Shown here: positions 16,833-25,193 of the stretch, piece by piece
Layout of the letters: the number at the start of each line of letters is the position of its first letter
Position numbering within the stretch: the stretch's first letter is position 1
Assembly (NCBI GenBank): GCA_963751335.1
Contig: CAVVUB010000008.1
Coordinates: 1,426,001 to 1,490,000, forward strand
From: Bog-473 sp963751335
Lineage (GTDB): Bacteria; Actinomycetota; Acidimicrobiia; Acidimicrobiales; RAAP-2
Reading direction: 5' to 3'
DNA: 64,000 bases
Made by a program: the position numbers and the translations under genes
The notes under the pieces: model-generated
The model's input: the letters and a program-made list of their open reading frames with translations, nothing else
The model's database searches: none
Told to the model about the DNA's origin: nothing

Positions 16833-16897
16833 GCAGCACGCTCTAGCGGCCCCGATCGTTCAAGTAGTTACGACTCCGAGAGACGAGGCGCGTTCAC

Positions 16898-17791
16898 ATG
16901 GAACAGGTTGTGAATGCCCTCGTCCTCGGGTCGTGCTACTGCCTCTTTGCCATCGGTCTCAGCCTGACCTGGGGCACGCTGAATGTCCTGAACCTGGCTC
17001 ATGGCGCCGTGTTCATGTTCTCGGCGTTTGCCTGTTATGTGGTAACGCAAGTGTGGCACTGGAACGTCCCACTCGGGTGGCTCGTTGTCATTGCCATGCT
17101 GGTGGGTATGGTGCTCGAGCTGGGTCTCGATGTTTTGGTTTACCGGCCCATCAGGAAGCGAAGTAAAACCCTCCATGAGGCCGAGCTCTCCATGCTGATC
17201 GCCAGCATCGGGGCGGCGGCCATTCTGGTCGCCGTAGCCCAGCGCGTGACGGGCGACATCCCCTTCACCCTCACGGCCAAGCCGATCACGGTTTCCGAGT
17301 ACCACCTCGGCGGCCTCTACATCACGAACATCGAGCTCGTCATCGTGTTGTTCACGCTGATCACCACCTTGAGCCTGGCCTTTTGGCTGCAGGGATCGAG
17401 AACCGGTCGGGCTTTGCGGGCGCTGTCGTTCGATGTCGAGACGAGCGGCCTGATGGGCATCAGCCAGGGTCGGCTCTCGGCGTTGGCGCTGGTCATCTCC
17501 GGCATGACGGCCGGCGCGGCCGGGGTGTTCCTGGCCATCTTCCTCGACAGCTTGACGCCCGAGGCCGGTCAGGACTTCTTGCTCAAGGCGTTCGCGGCCG
17601 TCGTGCTCGGGGGAGTGGGAAGCGTCTGGGGCACCCTCATCGGTGCCTACATCCTCGCGTTCGGCGAAACGTGGGTGAGCGCCACAACATCGGGCACCTG
17701 GACCGATGCCGTGTCGTTCGCCATCATCATCGCGGTGCTGCTGATCAAGCCGGGCGGGATCTTCAGCCGGGTCACGGCAGAACGCACATGA
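16898..17791 (+). CDS. Branched-chain-type ABC transporter permease, LivH-like
   Basis: A 297-residue integral membrane protein with about eight hydrophobic segments. It begins VVNALVLGSCYCLFAIGLSL and shows NLAHGAVFMFSAF, characteristic of the LivH permease, and the cytoplasmic coupling region GISQGRLSALALVISG. The C-terminal AFAAVVLGGVGSVWGTLIGA is conserved in the family. It overlaps the LivM gene by 4 bases (ATGA). It works as a heterodimer with the 17788 product to import the ligand delivered by the binding protein. Confidence 0.93.
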   Translation: MEQVVNALVLGSCYCLFAIGLSLTWGTLNVLNLAHGAVFMFSAFACYVVTQVWHWNVPLGWLVVIAMLVGMVLELGLDVLVYRPIRKRSKTLHEAELSMLIASIGAAAILVAVAQRVTGDIPFTLTAKPITVSEYHLGGLYITNIELVIVLFTLITTLSLAFWLQGSRTGRALRALSFDVETSGLMGISQGRLSALALVISGMTAGAAGVFLAIFLDSLTPEAGQDFLLKAFAAVVLGGVGSVWGTLIGAYILAFGETWVSATTSGTWTDAVSFAIIIAVLLIKPGGIFSRVTAERT

Positions 17792-18726
17792 GCGTCTGGT
17801 ACTCGGCCCACATCACGCTCTTCCAGACGACGGCGGTCTACGCCATCCTGGCCCTGAGTTTCCAGGTCGTCTTGCGATCCGGTGTGTTCTCGTTTGCCAG
17901 TGTGGGCTTCTTCGGCATCGGTGCTTATGCCGCAGCAGACCTCTCCAACCACGGAATTGGTGGCATCCCGATCATGTTGATCGTCATCGCGGCCTGTGCG
18001 GCCGGTGGGTACGCCATGTCGGTGCCGCTGACCAAACTGCGCGGCCTGTACCTCGGCATGGCGACCTTCGCCTTCGACCAGATCCTCGTCGTGGTGGCCA
18101 ACAACGGAGGCAGCCTGACCGGCGGGGCTGTCGGGATCTTCGGAGTTCCCCAGGCCGTCGGCACCAACGAGCTGTACATCGTGGCCGTCCTGTGCCTGCT
18201 CCTGATCAGCCAACTTGAGCGACGGAGCCTAGGCCGGTCTATCTCGGTGATTCGCCTGGACGAGCAACTGGCCCGTTCAATGGGCGTCGAGGTCCGGCGC
18301 CAGCGCGACTTCATCTTCGCCCTGAGCTCGGCGCTCGGTGGATTGGCCGGAGTTCTCTACACCTTCACCTATTCGACGGTGGCGCCCGGAGGGTTCGGAT
18401 TCAGTTTGATCACGTTGGCGCTCACCATGGCCATTGTGGGTGGTGTGGTGTCATGGCGTGGTTCAGTGATCGGAGCCATCCTCGTCGTGTGGTTCCCGCA
18501 GGTCTTCTCCTTCGTGGGCCAGTACAAGCAGATCGTCTATGGCGTCCTGGTCATCTTGGTGGTGGTGTACGAGCCCAACGGGATCGTCGGACTCTGGCGC
18601 CGGGGTGTCAAGGGGGTCGCCTGGTTGTGGCACAGGTCTGCCGCGACCGCCAAGCCTGACGTGGGGCTGACCTCGGGTGCCGGCGCCGGCGCCGGCGCCG
18701 CGGCACCCCCTCAGGTGGTTCGGTGA
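17788..18726 (+). CDS. Branched-chain-type ABC transporter permease, LivM-like
   Basis: 312 residues from ATG 17788. Typical LivM features are LSFQVVLRSGVFSFASVGFFGIGAY (seen in part), the long loop KLRGLYLGMATFAF, IRLDEQLARSMGVEV before the last transmembrane set, and LTMAIVGGVVSWRGSVIGA. The C-terminus is a Gly/Ala-rich tail (about residues 293-307) with no obvious role, coded by a run of GCCGGC repeats. Translational overlaps tie it to livH and to the ATPase gene. Confidence 0.92.
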   Translation: MSVWYSAHITLFQTTAVYAILALSFQVVLRSGVFSFASVGFFGIGAYAAADLSNHGIGGIPIMLIVIAACAAGGYAMSVPLTKLRGLYLGMATFAFDQILVVVANNGGSLTGGAVGIFGVPQAVGTNELYIVAVLCLLLISQLERRSLGRSISVIRLDEQLARSMGVEVRRQRDFIFALSSALGGLAGVLYTFTYSTVAPGGFGFSLITLALTMAIVGGVVSWRGSVIGAILVVWFPQVFSFVGQYKQIVYGVLVILVVVYEPNGIVGLWRRGVKGVAWLWHRSAATAKPDVGLTSGAGAGAGAAAPPQVVR

Positions 18727-19508
18727 GCGCGCTGTTGGAAGCGAAGGACGTCAAGGTGCACTTCGGCGGCGTGAAGGCGGTCGACGGGGTTGATCTGGAC
18801 CTCAAGCCCGGAGCGCTCTACGGACTGGTGGGCCCCAACGGTTCAGGGAAGAGCACGCTCCTTGGTGCATTCTCCCGCATGACGAATCTCACCGAGGGCA
18901 CGCTCTGCTTCTCGGGTGAGGAGTACCAGAAGTACTCGGCGTCCCGGACGGCCCGGCTGGGTATCGGGCGGACCTTCCAAGCCGTACGCCTGCTACCCGA
19001 ACTGTCAGTGCTGGAGAACGTCATGCTCGGAGGGGATACCCGATCGTACGGGTGCGGGATCCTGGCCAATTGGTCGGTCCCCTGGCGCAACAGGAACTGT
19101 GAGCGCTTGTGCCGCGAGGGGGCCATGGAAGCCATCGAGCGTCTGGAACTCACCGGCATGGAAAAGCGCACCGCCGGGACCCTGCCCTATGGGAGCCAGC
19201 GCCGGGTGGAGATCGCCCGCATGCTCAATGCCAAACCGACCTTGTTGCTCTTCGACGAGCCCACGGCCGGCATGAACCGCGAGGAACGCGACGAGATCGG
19301 CCATGTCATGGGAGATCTGCAGGCGGAAGGCATGACGCAGATCCTGGTGGAGCACGATATGCCAATGATCACCGAAGTGTGTGAGTACGTCTACGTCATG
19401 AATTTCGGCAAGGTCATCGCTGAAGGCGAACCCAGCGTCGTGGTGAGCAACCCCGAGGTGCAAGAGGCCTACCTGGGCAAGCGAGGAGAAGCCCGTGCCA
19501 CTGCTTGA
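18723..19508 (+). CDS. ABC transporter ATP-binding protein, LivG-like
   Basis: 261 residues. Walker A GPNGSGKST (37-45), Q-loop region GIGRTFQAVRLLPELSV, an atypical signature LPYGSQRRVEIAR in place of the LSGGQ form, Walker B LLLFDEPTAGM, and the switch His in VEHDMPMI. The LPYG signature with a long insertion between Q-loop and signature is normal for LivG. GTG 18723 overlaps the LivM stop by 4 bases, and the gene overlaps LivF by 14 bases. It energises import through the two permeases. Confidence 0.93.
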   Translation: MSALLEAKDVKVHFGGVKAVDGVDLDLKPGALYGLVGPNGSGKSTLLGAFSRMTNLTEGTLCFSGEEYQKYSASRTARLGIGRTFQAVRLLPELSVLENVMLGGDTRSYGCGILANWSVPWRNRNCERLCREGAMEAIERLELTGMEKRTAGTLPYGSQRRVEIARMLNAKPTLLLFDEPTAGMNREERDEIGHVMGDLQAEGMTQILVEHDMPMITEVCEYVYVMNFGKVIAEGEPSVVVSNPEVQEAYLGKRGEARATA

Positions 19509-20220
19509 GATCCACGATCTGCACGTGCGCTATGGCGGCGTGGTGGCGGTCCGAGGCATCGATCTCTCGGTCGATGCGGGCCGGATCGAGGTGGTCCTCG
19601 GAGCGAATGGAGCCGGGAAGACCTCGACGTTGCGCTCCATCTGCGGCCAGGTGCGGCAGTCCGCCGGCCGGATCCTGTGGGATGGCGTTGACATCTCGAA
19701 TTGGCCGTCGTTCAAGGTTGCCCGGTCGGGTCTCGTCATGGTGCCCGAAGGTCGCAGGGTGTTCGCCCCCCTCAGCGTGCACGAGAACCTGATGCTCGGC
19801 GGATATTCCAATAAATCAAAGGTCCGCCGGCAGGAGCTGTACGACCAGTCCTGCACCATGTTCCCCATCTTGGGGGAGCGCCTCAAGCAGCCGGCCGGCC
19901 TGCTCAGCGGCGGAGAGCAACAGATGCTGGCCTTCGCCCGGGCGATGATGTCCGAGCCCAAGGTGATACTCATGGACGAGCCGTCGATGGGACTGTCTCC
20001 GGTCATGGTCGACGTGATCATGGACGCGATCGGCGAGATCGCCCGCACTGGGATCGGCATACTCATGGTGGAGCAGAACGCCATGGCTGCGCTCGATGTG
20101 GCCCAGTCGGCTGTCGTCCTGGAGCGGGGCCACGTGGTGCTGGAGGGGAGCGCCGATGAGGTGCGCACCCACCCAGACGTGGTGAAGGCCTTCCTGGGCG
20201 AGAAAGCCAGTGTCCGATGA
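19495..20220 (+). CDS. ABC transporter ATP-binding protein, LivF-like
   Basis: 241 residues from GTG 19495. Walker A GANGAGKTS (36-44), Q-loop GLVMVPEGRRVFAPLSV, signature LLSGGEQQMLAFARA, Walker B VILMDEPSMGLSP, and the switch region VEQNAMAALD all match LivF. It is the last ATPase of the importer operon (15663-20220). The SDR gene follows after 24 bases and is probably on the same transcript. Confidence 0.93.
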   Translation: MPLLEIHDLHVRYGGVVAVRGIDLSVDAGRIEVVLGANGAGKTSTLRSICGQVRQSAGRILWDGVDISNWPSFKVARSGLVMVPEGRRVFAPLSVHENLMLGGYSNKSKVRRQELYDQSCTMFPILGERLKQPAGLLSGGEQQMLAFARAMMSEPKVILMDEPSMGLSPVMVDVIMDAIGEIARTGIGILMVEQNAMAALDVAQSAVVLERGHVVLEGSADEVRTHPDVVKAFLGEKASVR

Positions 20221-20244
20221 GCCAACAGTCCGAGGAGGACGTCA

Positions 20245-20985
20245 ATGACCGACACCATCGCTGCTCTTGAAGACAACCTGTCCCTACGGATAGATGGCCA
20301 GAGCATCGTTGTCACCGGTGCGGCGTCGGGCATCGGACGGACCACGGCCGAGGTCTTCACCGAAGCGGGTGCGATCGTCACCGCCTGTGACCTCAACCCA
20401 ATAGAACCCAAGACCCCGTACGGGCAGCTCGAGGTCAGGACGGGGAATGTGGGCGACGAGGAGTTCATCGCGTCGGTCGTGGCTGACGCGTCGAGGGACA
20501 CGCCGTTGCGGGGCGTGGTCCACTGCGCGGGGATCTTCGACGGTCCCGGGCTCGATGCCGATCTCGATCTGTGGAAGCGGGTGATCGACACCAATCTGAC
20601 GTCGGGTTTCCTGCTGCTCAAGCACGCCCTGCCCCGGATTGAGGAGGCAGGAGGCGGCTCGATCGTTTTGATTGGCTCCGTGTCTGGCATCAATGGGGGC
20701 TACAAGTCCGGTCCGGCCTATGCCGCTTCGAAGGCCGGCGTGCACGGCCTGGTCAAGTGGGCGGCCCGCCGCTATGCGCCAGTGGCCATCCGGGTCAACG
20801 CGGTGGCACCAGGGTCGATCCGCACGCCCATGAATGCCGCCGCACACACGCCGACGTCGTTGACGCCGCTGGGCCACCTCGGAGAGCCCCTGGACATTGC
20901 CCGGGCTGCGCTCTACCTGGTCAGTCCCGCCGGTGCCTTCGTCACCGGTACGGTGCTGGTGGCGGACGGTGGCATGACCATCTGA
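20245..20985 (+). CDS. Short-chain dehydrogenase/reductase (SDR)
   Basis: A 246-residue classical SDR. The cofactor motif TGAASGIG is at 24-31, the Rossmann continuation at VTACDLNP suggests NAD preference (Asp after strand 2), HCAG replaces NNAG at 93-96, and the catalytic Ser145, Tyr159 and Lys163 (YAASK) are intact. It ends with TGTVLVADGG, typical of the family. AGGAGG lies upstream of ATG 20245. It probably oxidises a hydroxyacyl-CoA or cyclic alcohol in the pathway. The VOC gene starts inside its stop codon (TGATG). Confidence 0.92.
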   Translation: MTDTIAALEDNLSLRIDGQSIVVTGAASGIGRTTAEVFTEAGAIVTACDLNPIEPKTPYGQLEVRTGNVGDEEFIASVVADASRDTPLRGVVHCAGIFDGPGLDADLDLWKRVIDTNLTSGFLLLKHALPRIEEAGGGSIVLIGSVSGINGGYKSGPAYAASKAGVHGLVKWAARRYAPVAIRVNAVAPGSIRTPMNAAAHTPTSLTPLGHLGEPLDIARAALYLVSPAGAFVTGTVLVADGGMTI

Positions 20986-21521
20986 TGCTGCCCGCTCCGT
21001 TCCACACCGGAATCGTGGTGGACGATCTGGGGACGGCGATGGCCGCTTACAGCGAGGCGTTCGGGCTGGAATGGGCCACACCTCTGCACTCCACCCACCG
21101 GCTCCGTACGGAACGTGGACTCCAGCCTCGCGAGACTTGGGCCGCCTACTCGCTCCAAGGCCCGCATCACCTCGAGCTGCTCGAACACACCGACCCGACC
21201 GCGTACGAGTCCCTGCCCGGTGGCCCGCGTATCAATCACATGGGCTACTGGGCCGACGATCTTCCGGCCGAGATTGCCCGCCTGGAGGGCGCCGGCATGC
21301 GATGCCGGCTGCATGGCGAGTCTCCGGGCGGCTGGCTGACCCGCATGGCCTACCTGGAAGACGGGAACGGCGGCCTCTACGTCGAGTTGGTCGACTCTGA
21401 ACTCGAGCCGGAATTCCGTGCCTGGTGGTCGGCCCCTGACCAGCCCGTGCCGAGAAGCGTTGGACGGACGTTCCCCGTTCGCAATCTGATTGGCGCTAGC
21501 TCCCATCTCGCTCGGGAGTGA
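20985..21521 (+). CDS. VOC-superfamily protein (glyoxalase/dioxygenase-like)
   Basis: 178 residues, starting at ATG 20985 inside the SDR stop. Two beta-alpha-beta-beta-beta modules are visible: FHTGIVVDDLGTAMAAYSEAFGL with HHLELLEH, then INHMGYWADDL with GGLYVELVD. Candidate metal ligands are His7, the Glu of LELLE, His in NHMGYW and Glu in YVELVD, matching the His/Glu set of glyoxalase I and methylmalonyl-CoA epimerase. An epimerase or ring-cleavage role is possible. It lies between SDR and hydrolase genes with overlapping ends, so it belongs to the pathway operon. Confidence 0.82.
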   Translation: MLPAPFHTGIVVDDLGTAMAAYSEAFGLEWATPLHSTHRLRTERGLQPRETWAAYSLQGPHHLELLEHTDPTAYESLPGGPRINHMGYWADDLPAEIARLEGAGMRCRLHGESPGGWLTRMAYLEDGNGGLYVELVDSELEPEFRAWWSAPDQPVPRSVGRTFPVRNLIGASSHLARE

Positions 21522-22237
21522 CCGTCACCGAACGGACGCCGCGCCCGCTGATTCTGGTGCATGGAGGCCGATTCGCTGCATCGTGCTGGGATCGACTCAT
21601 TCCCCACCTCGAACCACCGGTGGTGGCGGTCGACCTCCCCGGGCGGGGCACTCGTGCGGGAGTCGATCTCCGGACCGTCGGCATTGCCGAATGCGCCGGG
21701 GCGGTGCTGGAGGAGGTGGGGGAGTGGAATGACGTGGTGGTGGTCGGCCATTCCCTGGCCGGCGTGACCCTGCCCTCTGTCGCCGGTGCACTCGGGCCCC
21801 GCCTGGCCCGAGTGGTCTTCCTGTCAGCTGCGGTACCTCGGCACGGCCAGAGCGTGTTCGACACCATCAGCCCTGAACTCCATGCCTCGGTCGTGGACTC
21901 GTTCGACGATGGTGTCTACCATCCCGTCGGTCCTGATGCCGCGGTGTACCTGTGCAACGACATGGATGACGCGGCGACGCAATTCACACTGGCTCGACAG
22001 GTGGACGAGTCGTTCCGGCTGCTGACCGATCCCGTTGACTTGGCGGCAGCGGCTGGCGTCCCGTCGACGTACATACGGCTTTCCGACGATGCCACCCTGC
22101 TTCCGGCCGCTCAGGATGCATCCATTGCGGCGTTGGGATCACCGGGGGTCGTACACATGGCGGCTGGCCACATGGCGATGATCAGCCGGCCCAGGGAACT
22201 GGCTCTGACGTTGGAGCGGATTCGCAGCGGGGATTGA
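21518..22237 (+). CDS. Alpha/beta hydrolase
   Basis: 239 residues. Strand 3/oxyanion motif LVHGG, the nucleophile elbow GHSLAG (Ser of the triad), and AAGHMAMIS with the triad His near the C-terminus. The acid residue is probably in IRLSDDATLL. The shape resembles small methylketone-, salicylate- or plant hydroxynitrile-lyase-like esterases. The GTG start overlaps the VOC gene by 4 bases. Likely role: hydrolysis of an ester, lactone or beta-diketone formed by the monooxygenases. It is the last gene of the rightward operon before the convergent ferredoxin-P450 genes. Confidence 0.85.
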   Translation: MTVTERTPRPLILVHGGRFAASCWDRLIPHLEPPVVAVDLPGRGTRAGVDLRTVGIAECAGAVLEEVGEWNDVVVVGHSLAGVTLPSVAGALGPRLARVVFLSAAVPRHGQSVFDTISPELHASVVDSFDDGVYHPVGPDAAVYLCNDMDDAATQFTLARQVDESFRLLTDPVDLAAAAGVPSTYIRLSDDATLLPAAQDASIAALGSPGVVHMAAGHMAMISRPRELALTLERIRSGD

Positions 22238-22260
22238 GAGATCGCTCGCGCCGGAATCCA

Positions 22261-22452
22261 CTATTCCTCGATGGTGATCGCTCGCTCCGGGCAGTTCTGC
22301 ACGGCCTGGCGAGCGTCCTCCTCACTCCCAGGAGGCACCTCTGCTGAGGTAATAGCGGAGTAGCCGACCTCGTCGAGCAGGAACAATTCGGGATTGATGG
22401 AGTTGCACCGGGCGTGCCCGGTGCAGGCGTTCTGATCGACGTGGATCTTCAT
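22261..22452 (-). CDS. P450-type ferredoxin (3Fe-4S class, CxxHxxC)
   Basis: 63 residues with the cluster motif C10-T-G-H13-A-R-C16 and C54-P. His takes the place of the second Cys, which marks the 3Fe-4S-type or modified cluster ferredoxins that serve actinobacterial P450s. It overlaps the P450 gene upstream by 4 bases, so it is that enzyme's electron donor. No ferredoxin reductase lies nearby; a general reductase elsewhere must supply electrons. Confidence 0.92.
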   Translation of the reverse strand: MKIHVDQNACTGHARCNSINPELFLLDEVGYSAITSAEVPPGSEEDARQAVQNCPERAITIEE

Positions 22453-23693
22453 GGCGCCGCCGGCGGCGTCCAGACCAGGGGAACGGATTGCAGTTCGGTC
22501 ACGAACATCCCCACCCGGAGGCCAAGGTCGGCGCCGTCAGCGATGGTGTAGTCCGGGATCAACCGGTGCCACTCCTCGAGCGCCACCCGCAATTCCAGCC
22601 GGGCCAGGTGCGACCCCACGCAGCGGTGGGGTCCGGCCCCGAAGGCGATGTGGCGGTTGGGCGTCCGGTCGAGTTGAAACTGGTCGGCGTCGGGAAACGC
22701 GTTGGGGTCGCGGTTCGCCGTGGCGGTGGGGACGATGACCCGGTCACCTTTTTGGATCGGGCAGCCCTGCATCTCTACGTCGGCCGTGGCGTGCCGCGAC
22801 ATGGTCACGATGGAGTAGTAGCGCAAGAGCTCTTCGACGGTGCCCGGGATCAGGCTCGGGTCGTCGCAGATCCGGCGGCGGTCCTCGGGGTTCTGAGCCA
22901 GGTGCATGAAGCTCCAGCCCAGCATGCTGGCCACCGTGTCCAGTCCGGCCAGGAAGAGGAGATACAGCATTCCGCCCAGCTCCCGGTCATTAATGGGCCG
23001 GTCGTCGATCCGGCATTGGAGCAAACGGCTGACGATGTCCTCGCGAGGGTGCTGCTTGCGATCTTCGGCGATCGCCCCCATGAACTCGTGGATGGCCCGG
23101 TCGGCTCCATCGCGGATTTTTCCATCGGGATCGTCGGCGTGGCTCGTGTGCTGCGAATGGTGGACCCACGTGATGAGGGTGTCGAGGTCGTCGACGGGCA
23201 CGCCGAGCATGCCCATAAAGACCGTGGTGGGGAACTGCAACGCAAAATCGGTGATCAGGTCGCCCTGGCCGCGTGGGGCCAAGCCCCTCACCAAATCGCG
23301 ACACGCCTGGCGGACCACCGCTTCCATCTCTCCGATGCGGGCGGGTGAGAAGTGGGGATTCAGCTGGGTCCGGTACTTGGTGTGCTCGGGCGGGTCGAAC
23401 TCGCTCGGGATCATCACGTAGTCACTCTCGTAGTCCGGGTGAGTGAATCCCTCACTCGAGAAGAGCCCCGTGTCGCGCAGGACCTTGTACACATCCTCGT
23501 ACTGGAGGAAGTACCACAACGGTTGCGGGCTGCCCGGCGTGCGGTAGTCGCTCTTGAACACCGGTGTCTCATCGCGCAGCCGGTCCCATTCGGGATACCC
23601 CTGGGTACGCAGCTCCTCATTGTCCGAGTGCAAGAAGTCGTGACGAAGTGGAATTGACGATGCGGATGCGGATGCGTCTGTGGCTGTGCTCAC
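22449..23693 (-). CDS. Cytochrome P450 monooxygenase
   Basis: 414 residues from GTG 23693, which has AGAAGGAG 7 bases upstream. The I-helix oxygen-activation motif is LFLAGLDTVAS, the K-helix ExxR is EELLR, and the heme-binding loop FGAGPHRCVGSHLAR places the thiolate at Cys358. Class I bacterial P450, soluble. Its pairing with a CxxHxxC ferredoxin and position in the cluster suggest hydroxylation of the imported, probably hydrophobic or alicyclic, substrate. It shares a divergent promoter region with the cysteine hydrolase at 23782, in which a perfect inverted repeat occupies 23729-23749. Confidence 0.95.
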   Translation of the reverse strand: MSTATDASASASSIPLRHDFLHSDNEELRTQGYPEWDRLRDETPVFKSDYRTPGSPQPLWYFLQYEDVYKVLRDTGLFSSEGFTHPDYESDYVMIPSEFDPPEHTKYRTQLNPHFSPARIGEMEAVVRQACRDLVRGLAPRGQGDLITDFALQFPTTVFMGMLGVPVDDLDTLITWVHHSQHTSHADDPDGKIRDGADRAIHEFMGAIAEDRKQHPREDIVSRLLQCRIDDRPINDRELGGMLYLLFLAGLDTVASMLGWSFMHLAQNPEDRRRICDDPSLIPGTVEELLRYYSIVTMSRHATADVEMQGCPIQKGDRVIVPTATANRDPNAFPDADQFQLDRTPNRHIAFGAGPHRCVGSHLARLELRVALEEWHRLIPDYTIADGADLGLRVGMFVTELQSVPLVWTPPAAP

Positions 23694-23728
23694 AGGTGGA
23701 CTCCTTCTGTGGCGGGGCTTGCCCCTAG

Positions 23729-23749
23729 CTATGCGAATGGTTAGCATAG
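23729..23749. promoter_or_regulatory. Shared operator element (copy 8), perfect dyad in divergent promoter
   Basis: CTATGC (23729-23734) and GCATAG (23744-23749) form a perfect inverted repeat around GAATGGTTA, so the element reads on both strands: CTATGCGAATGGT forward and CTATGCTAACCAT reverse. It sits midway between the P450 and cysteine hydrolase starts and could control both. This is the clearest dyad form of the cluster element. Confidence 0.6.
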
Positions 23750-23781
23750 AATAAGCGGTGGATCAAGCACGAGGAGGCATC

Positions 23782-24339
23782 GTGAGCACGGGAACTGCGC
23801 TGCTCGTCATGGATGTCCAGGGTGCAGTGACCAGCCGGTTCGCCGATGAGGCTCTGCTCGACCGCCTGGCAGCGGCGGTGGCCACCGCCCGGCGAGTCGA
23901 CATTGCGGTGATCTACGTCAGGGTCGCCTTTCGCCAGGGCGGCCCGGAGGGGCACGAGCGGAATGCCCTGCTGGCGCGGGTGGCTGCGGACCCGGACTTC
24001 TTCGAAGGAGGACCCGGGGCCGAGATCCATCTGGCGGTGGCACCGCTGCCCGGGGACATCGTCGTGACCAAACGCCGGGTCAACGCGTTCTACGGCACCG
24101 ACCTGGAGGTGGTGCTGCGGGCCCGCGGCGTCACCTCCCTGGTGCTGTGCGGACTGGCCACCAGCGGGGTGGTCCTCTCCACCCTGCGGGACGCCGCCGA
24201 CCGTGACTTCTCGGTGACCGTTCTGGCCGACGCCTGCGGGGACGGCGACCCTGAAGTCCACCGGGTCCTCACCCAGAAGGTGTTCCCCGGCCAGGCCACG
24301 GTGTCGTCGGTCGAAGACTGGGCGGCACTGTACCGGTGA
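23782..24339 (+). CDS. Isochorismatase-family cysteine hydrolase
   Basis: 185 residues from GTG 23782, which follows GAGGAGG. The catalytic triad of cysteine hydrolases is visible: Asp11 (LVMDVQ), Lys97 (VVTKRRVNAFYGTDLE) and Cys123 (LVLCGLATSGVV). The family covers nicotinamidase, N-carbamoylsarcosine amidase and biuret-type amidases as well as isochorismatases; the Cys excludes true isochorismatase, which has no catalytic Cys. It would hydrolyse an amide or similar bond in the pathway. It precedes the enoyl-CoA hydratase gene, which has its own operator copy. Confidence 0.88.
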   Translation: MSTGTALLVMDVQGAVTSRFADEALLDRLAAAVATARRVDIAVIYVRVAFRQGGPEGHERNALLARVAADPDFFEGGPGAEIHLAVAPLPGDIVVTKRRVNAFYGTDLEVVLRARGVTSLVLCGLATSGVVLSTLRDAADRDFSVTVLADACGDGDPEVHRVLTQKVFPGQATVSSVEDWAALYR

Positions 24340-24344
24340 CCTAA

Positions 24345-24357
24345 CTATGCGTATAAT
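24345..24357 (+). promoter_or_regulatory. Shared operator/promoter element (copy 9) with consensus -10
   Basis: CTATGCGTATAAT at 24345-24357. The last six bases are a perfect TATAAT -10 box, 40 bases before the enoyl-CoA hydratase ATG. This copy shows best how the repeated element and the promoter coincide, as expected for repression by occlusion. Confidence 0.58.
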
Positions 24358-24396
24358 AAGCAGGAACGACGCTCCGCGAGACAGAAGGAATGGCCG

Positions 24397-25191
24397 ATGA
24401 CTGACAGCCTTGACGGGCATTTCGAGTTCCTCGAACTGGAACGGCGGGGGAGCGTCGCCGTGGTCACCATGCAGCGGCCGCCCGTCAATGCCGTGAACCA
24501 GGCCATGTACAGAGAGGTGCGCGAGCTCTTCAGCCGGGCCGATGAGTTGCTCTCCGGCGTGGCCGTCGTCATCCTGCGCGGTGAGGGCAAGCACTTCTCG
24601 GCCGGAAACGACCTGAATGAGTTCTTGACGCTGAGCCCGGAGAATTCACCCGGCCGGATGAAGCTGGTGCGGGAGGCCTTCTCGGCCCTGTACGACTGCC
24701 CGGTGCCGACCATCGCTGCCGTGCATGGCTACGCCCTCGGGACCGGCGTGGCATTGGCAGGATCCTGCGATCTCGTCATTTGCGGGGAGAGCGCCTACTT
24801 CGGGACGCCCGAAGTAGGGGTGGGCGTTATGGGCGGGGCCAAGCACCTGTCCCGCCTGGTGCCCCAGCAGGTCATGAGACTGATGTACCTGACGGCAGAG
24901 CCCGTCCCGGCCGCCGAGATCCTCCCCTATGGGGGTGTGGTGCGGATCGTCCCTGACGAGGATCTCCTGCAGGCGGCGCTCGAACTGGCCTCCCGGATGA
25001 CCAAGCACAGCACCATGGCCCTCCGCACGGCCAAGGAGAGCTTGAACACCATTGAGTACATGGACCTCAAGGCGGGGTACGAGTTCGAGCAACGCCTCAC
25101 CGGGCGGTTGGCCGGTAGTGACGACTCGAAGGAGGCCCGCCAGGCTCTGGTGGAGAAGCGGCCACCCCGATACGGAACGGTCGGGGCCTGA
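24397..25191 (+). CDS. Enoyl-CoA hydratase/isomerase (crotonase) family protein
   Basis: 264 residues. Crotonase signatures: the CoA-binding and oxyanion segment GKHFSAGNDLNEF, the second oxyanion loop AVHGYALGTGVALAGSCDLV, and FGTPEVGVGVMGG carrying the distal Glu. The first catalytic Glu of hydratases (Glu144 position in rat enzyme) is not obvious: the loop reads GTGVALAGSCD. So it may be an isomerase, hydrolase or C-C-forming/cleaving crotonase. AGAAGGAA lies 8 bases before ATG 24397. First gene of a rightward operon through 28227. Confidence 0.9.
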   Translation: MTDSLDGHFEFLELERRGSVAVVTMQRPPVNAVNQAMYREVRELFSRADELLSGVAVVILRGEGKHFSAGNDLNEFLTLSPENSPGRMKLVREAFSALYDCPVPTIAAVHGYALGTGVALAGSCDLVICGESAYFGTPEVGVGVMGGAKHLSRLVPQQVMRLMYLTAEPVPAAEILPYGGVVRIVPDEDLLQAALELASRMTKHSTMALRTAKESLNTIEYMDLKAGYEFEQRLTGRLAGSDDSKEARQALVEKRPPRYGTVGA

Positions 25192-25193
25192 CG

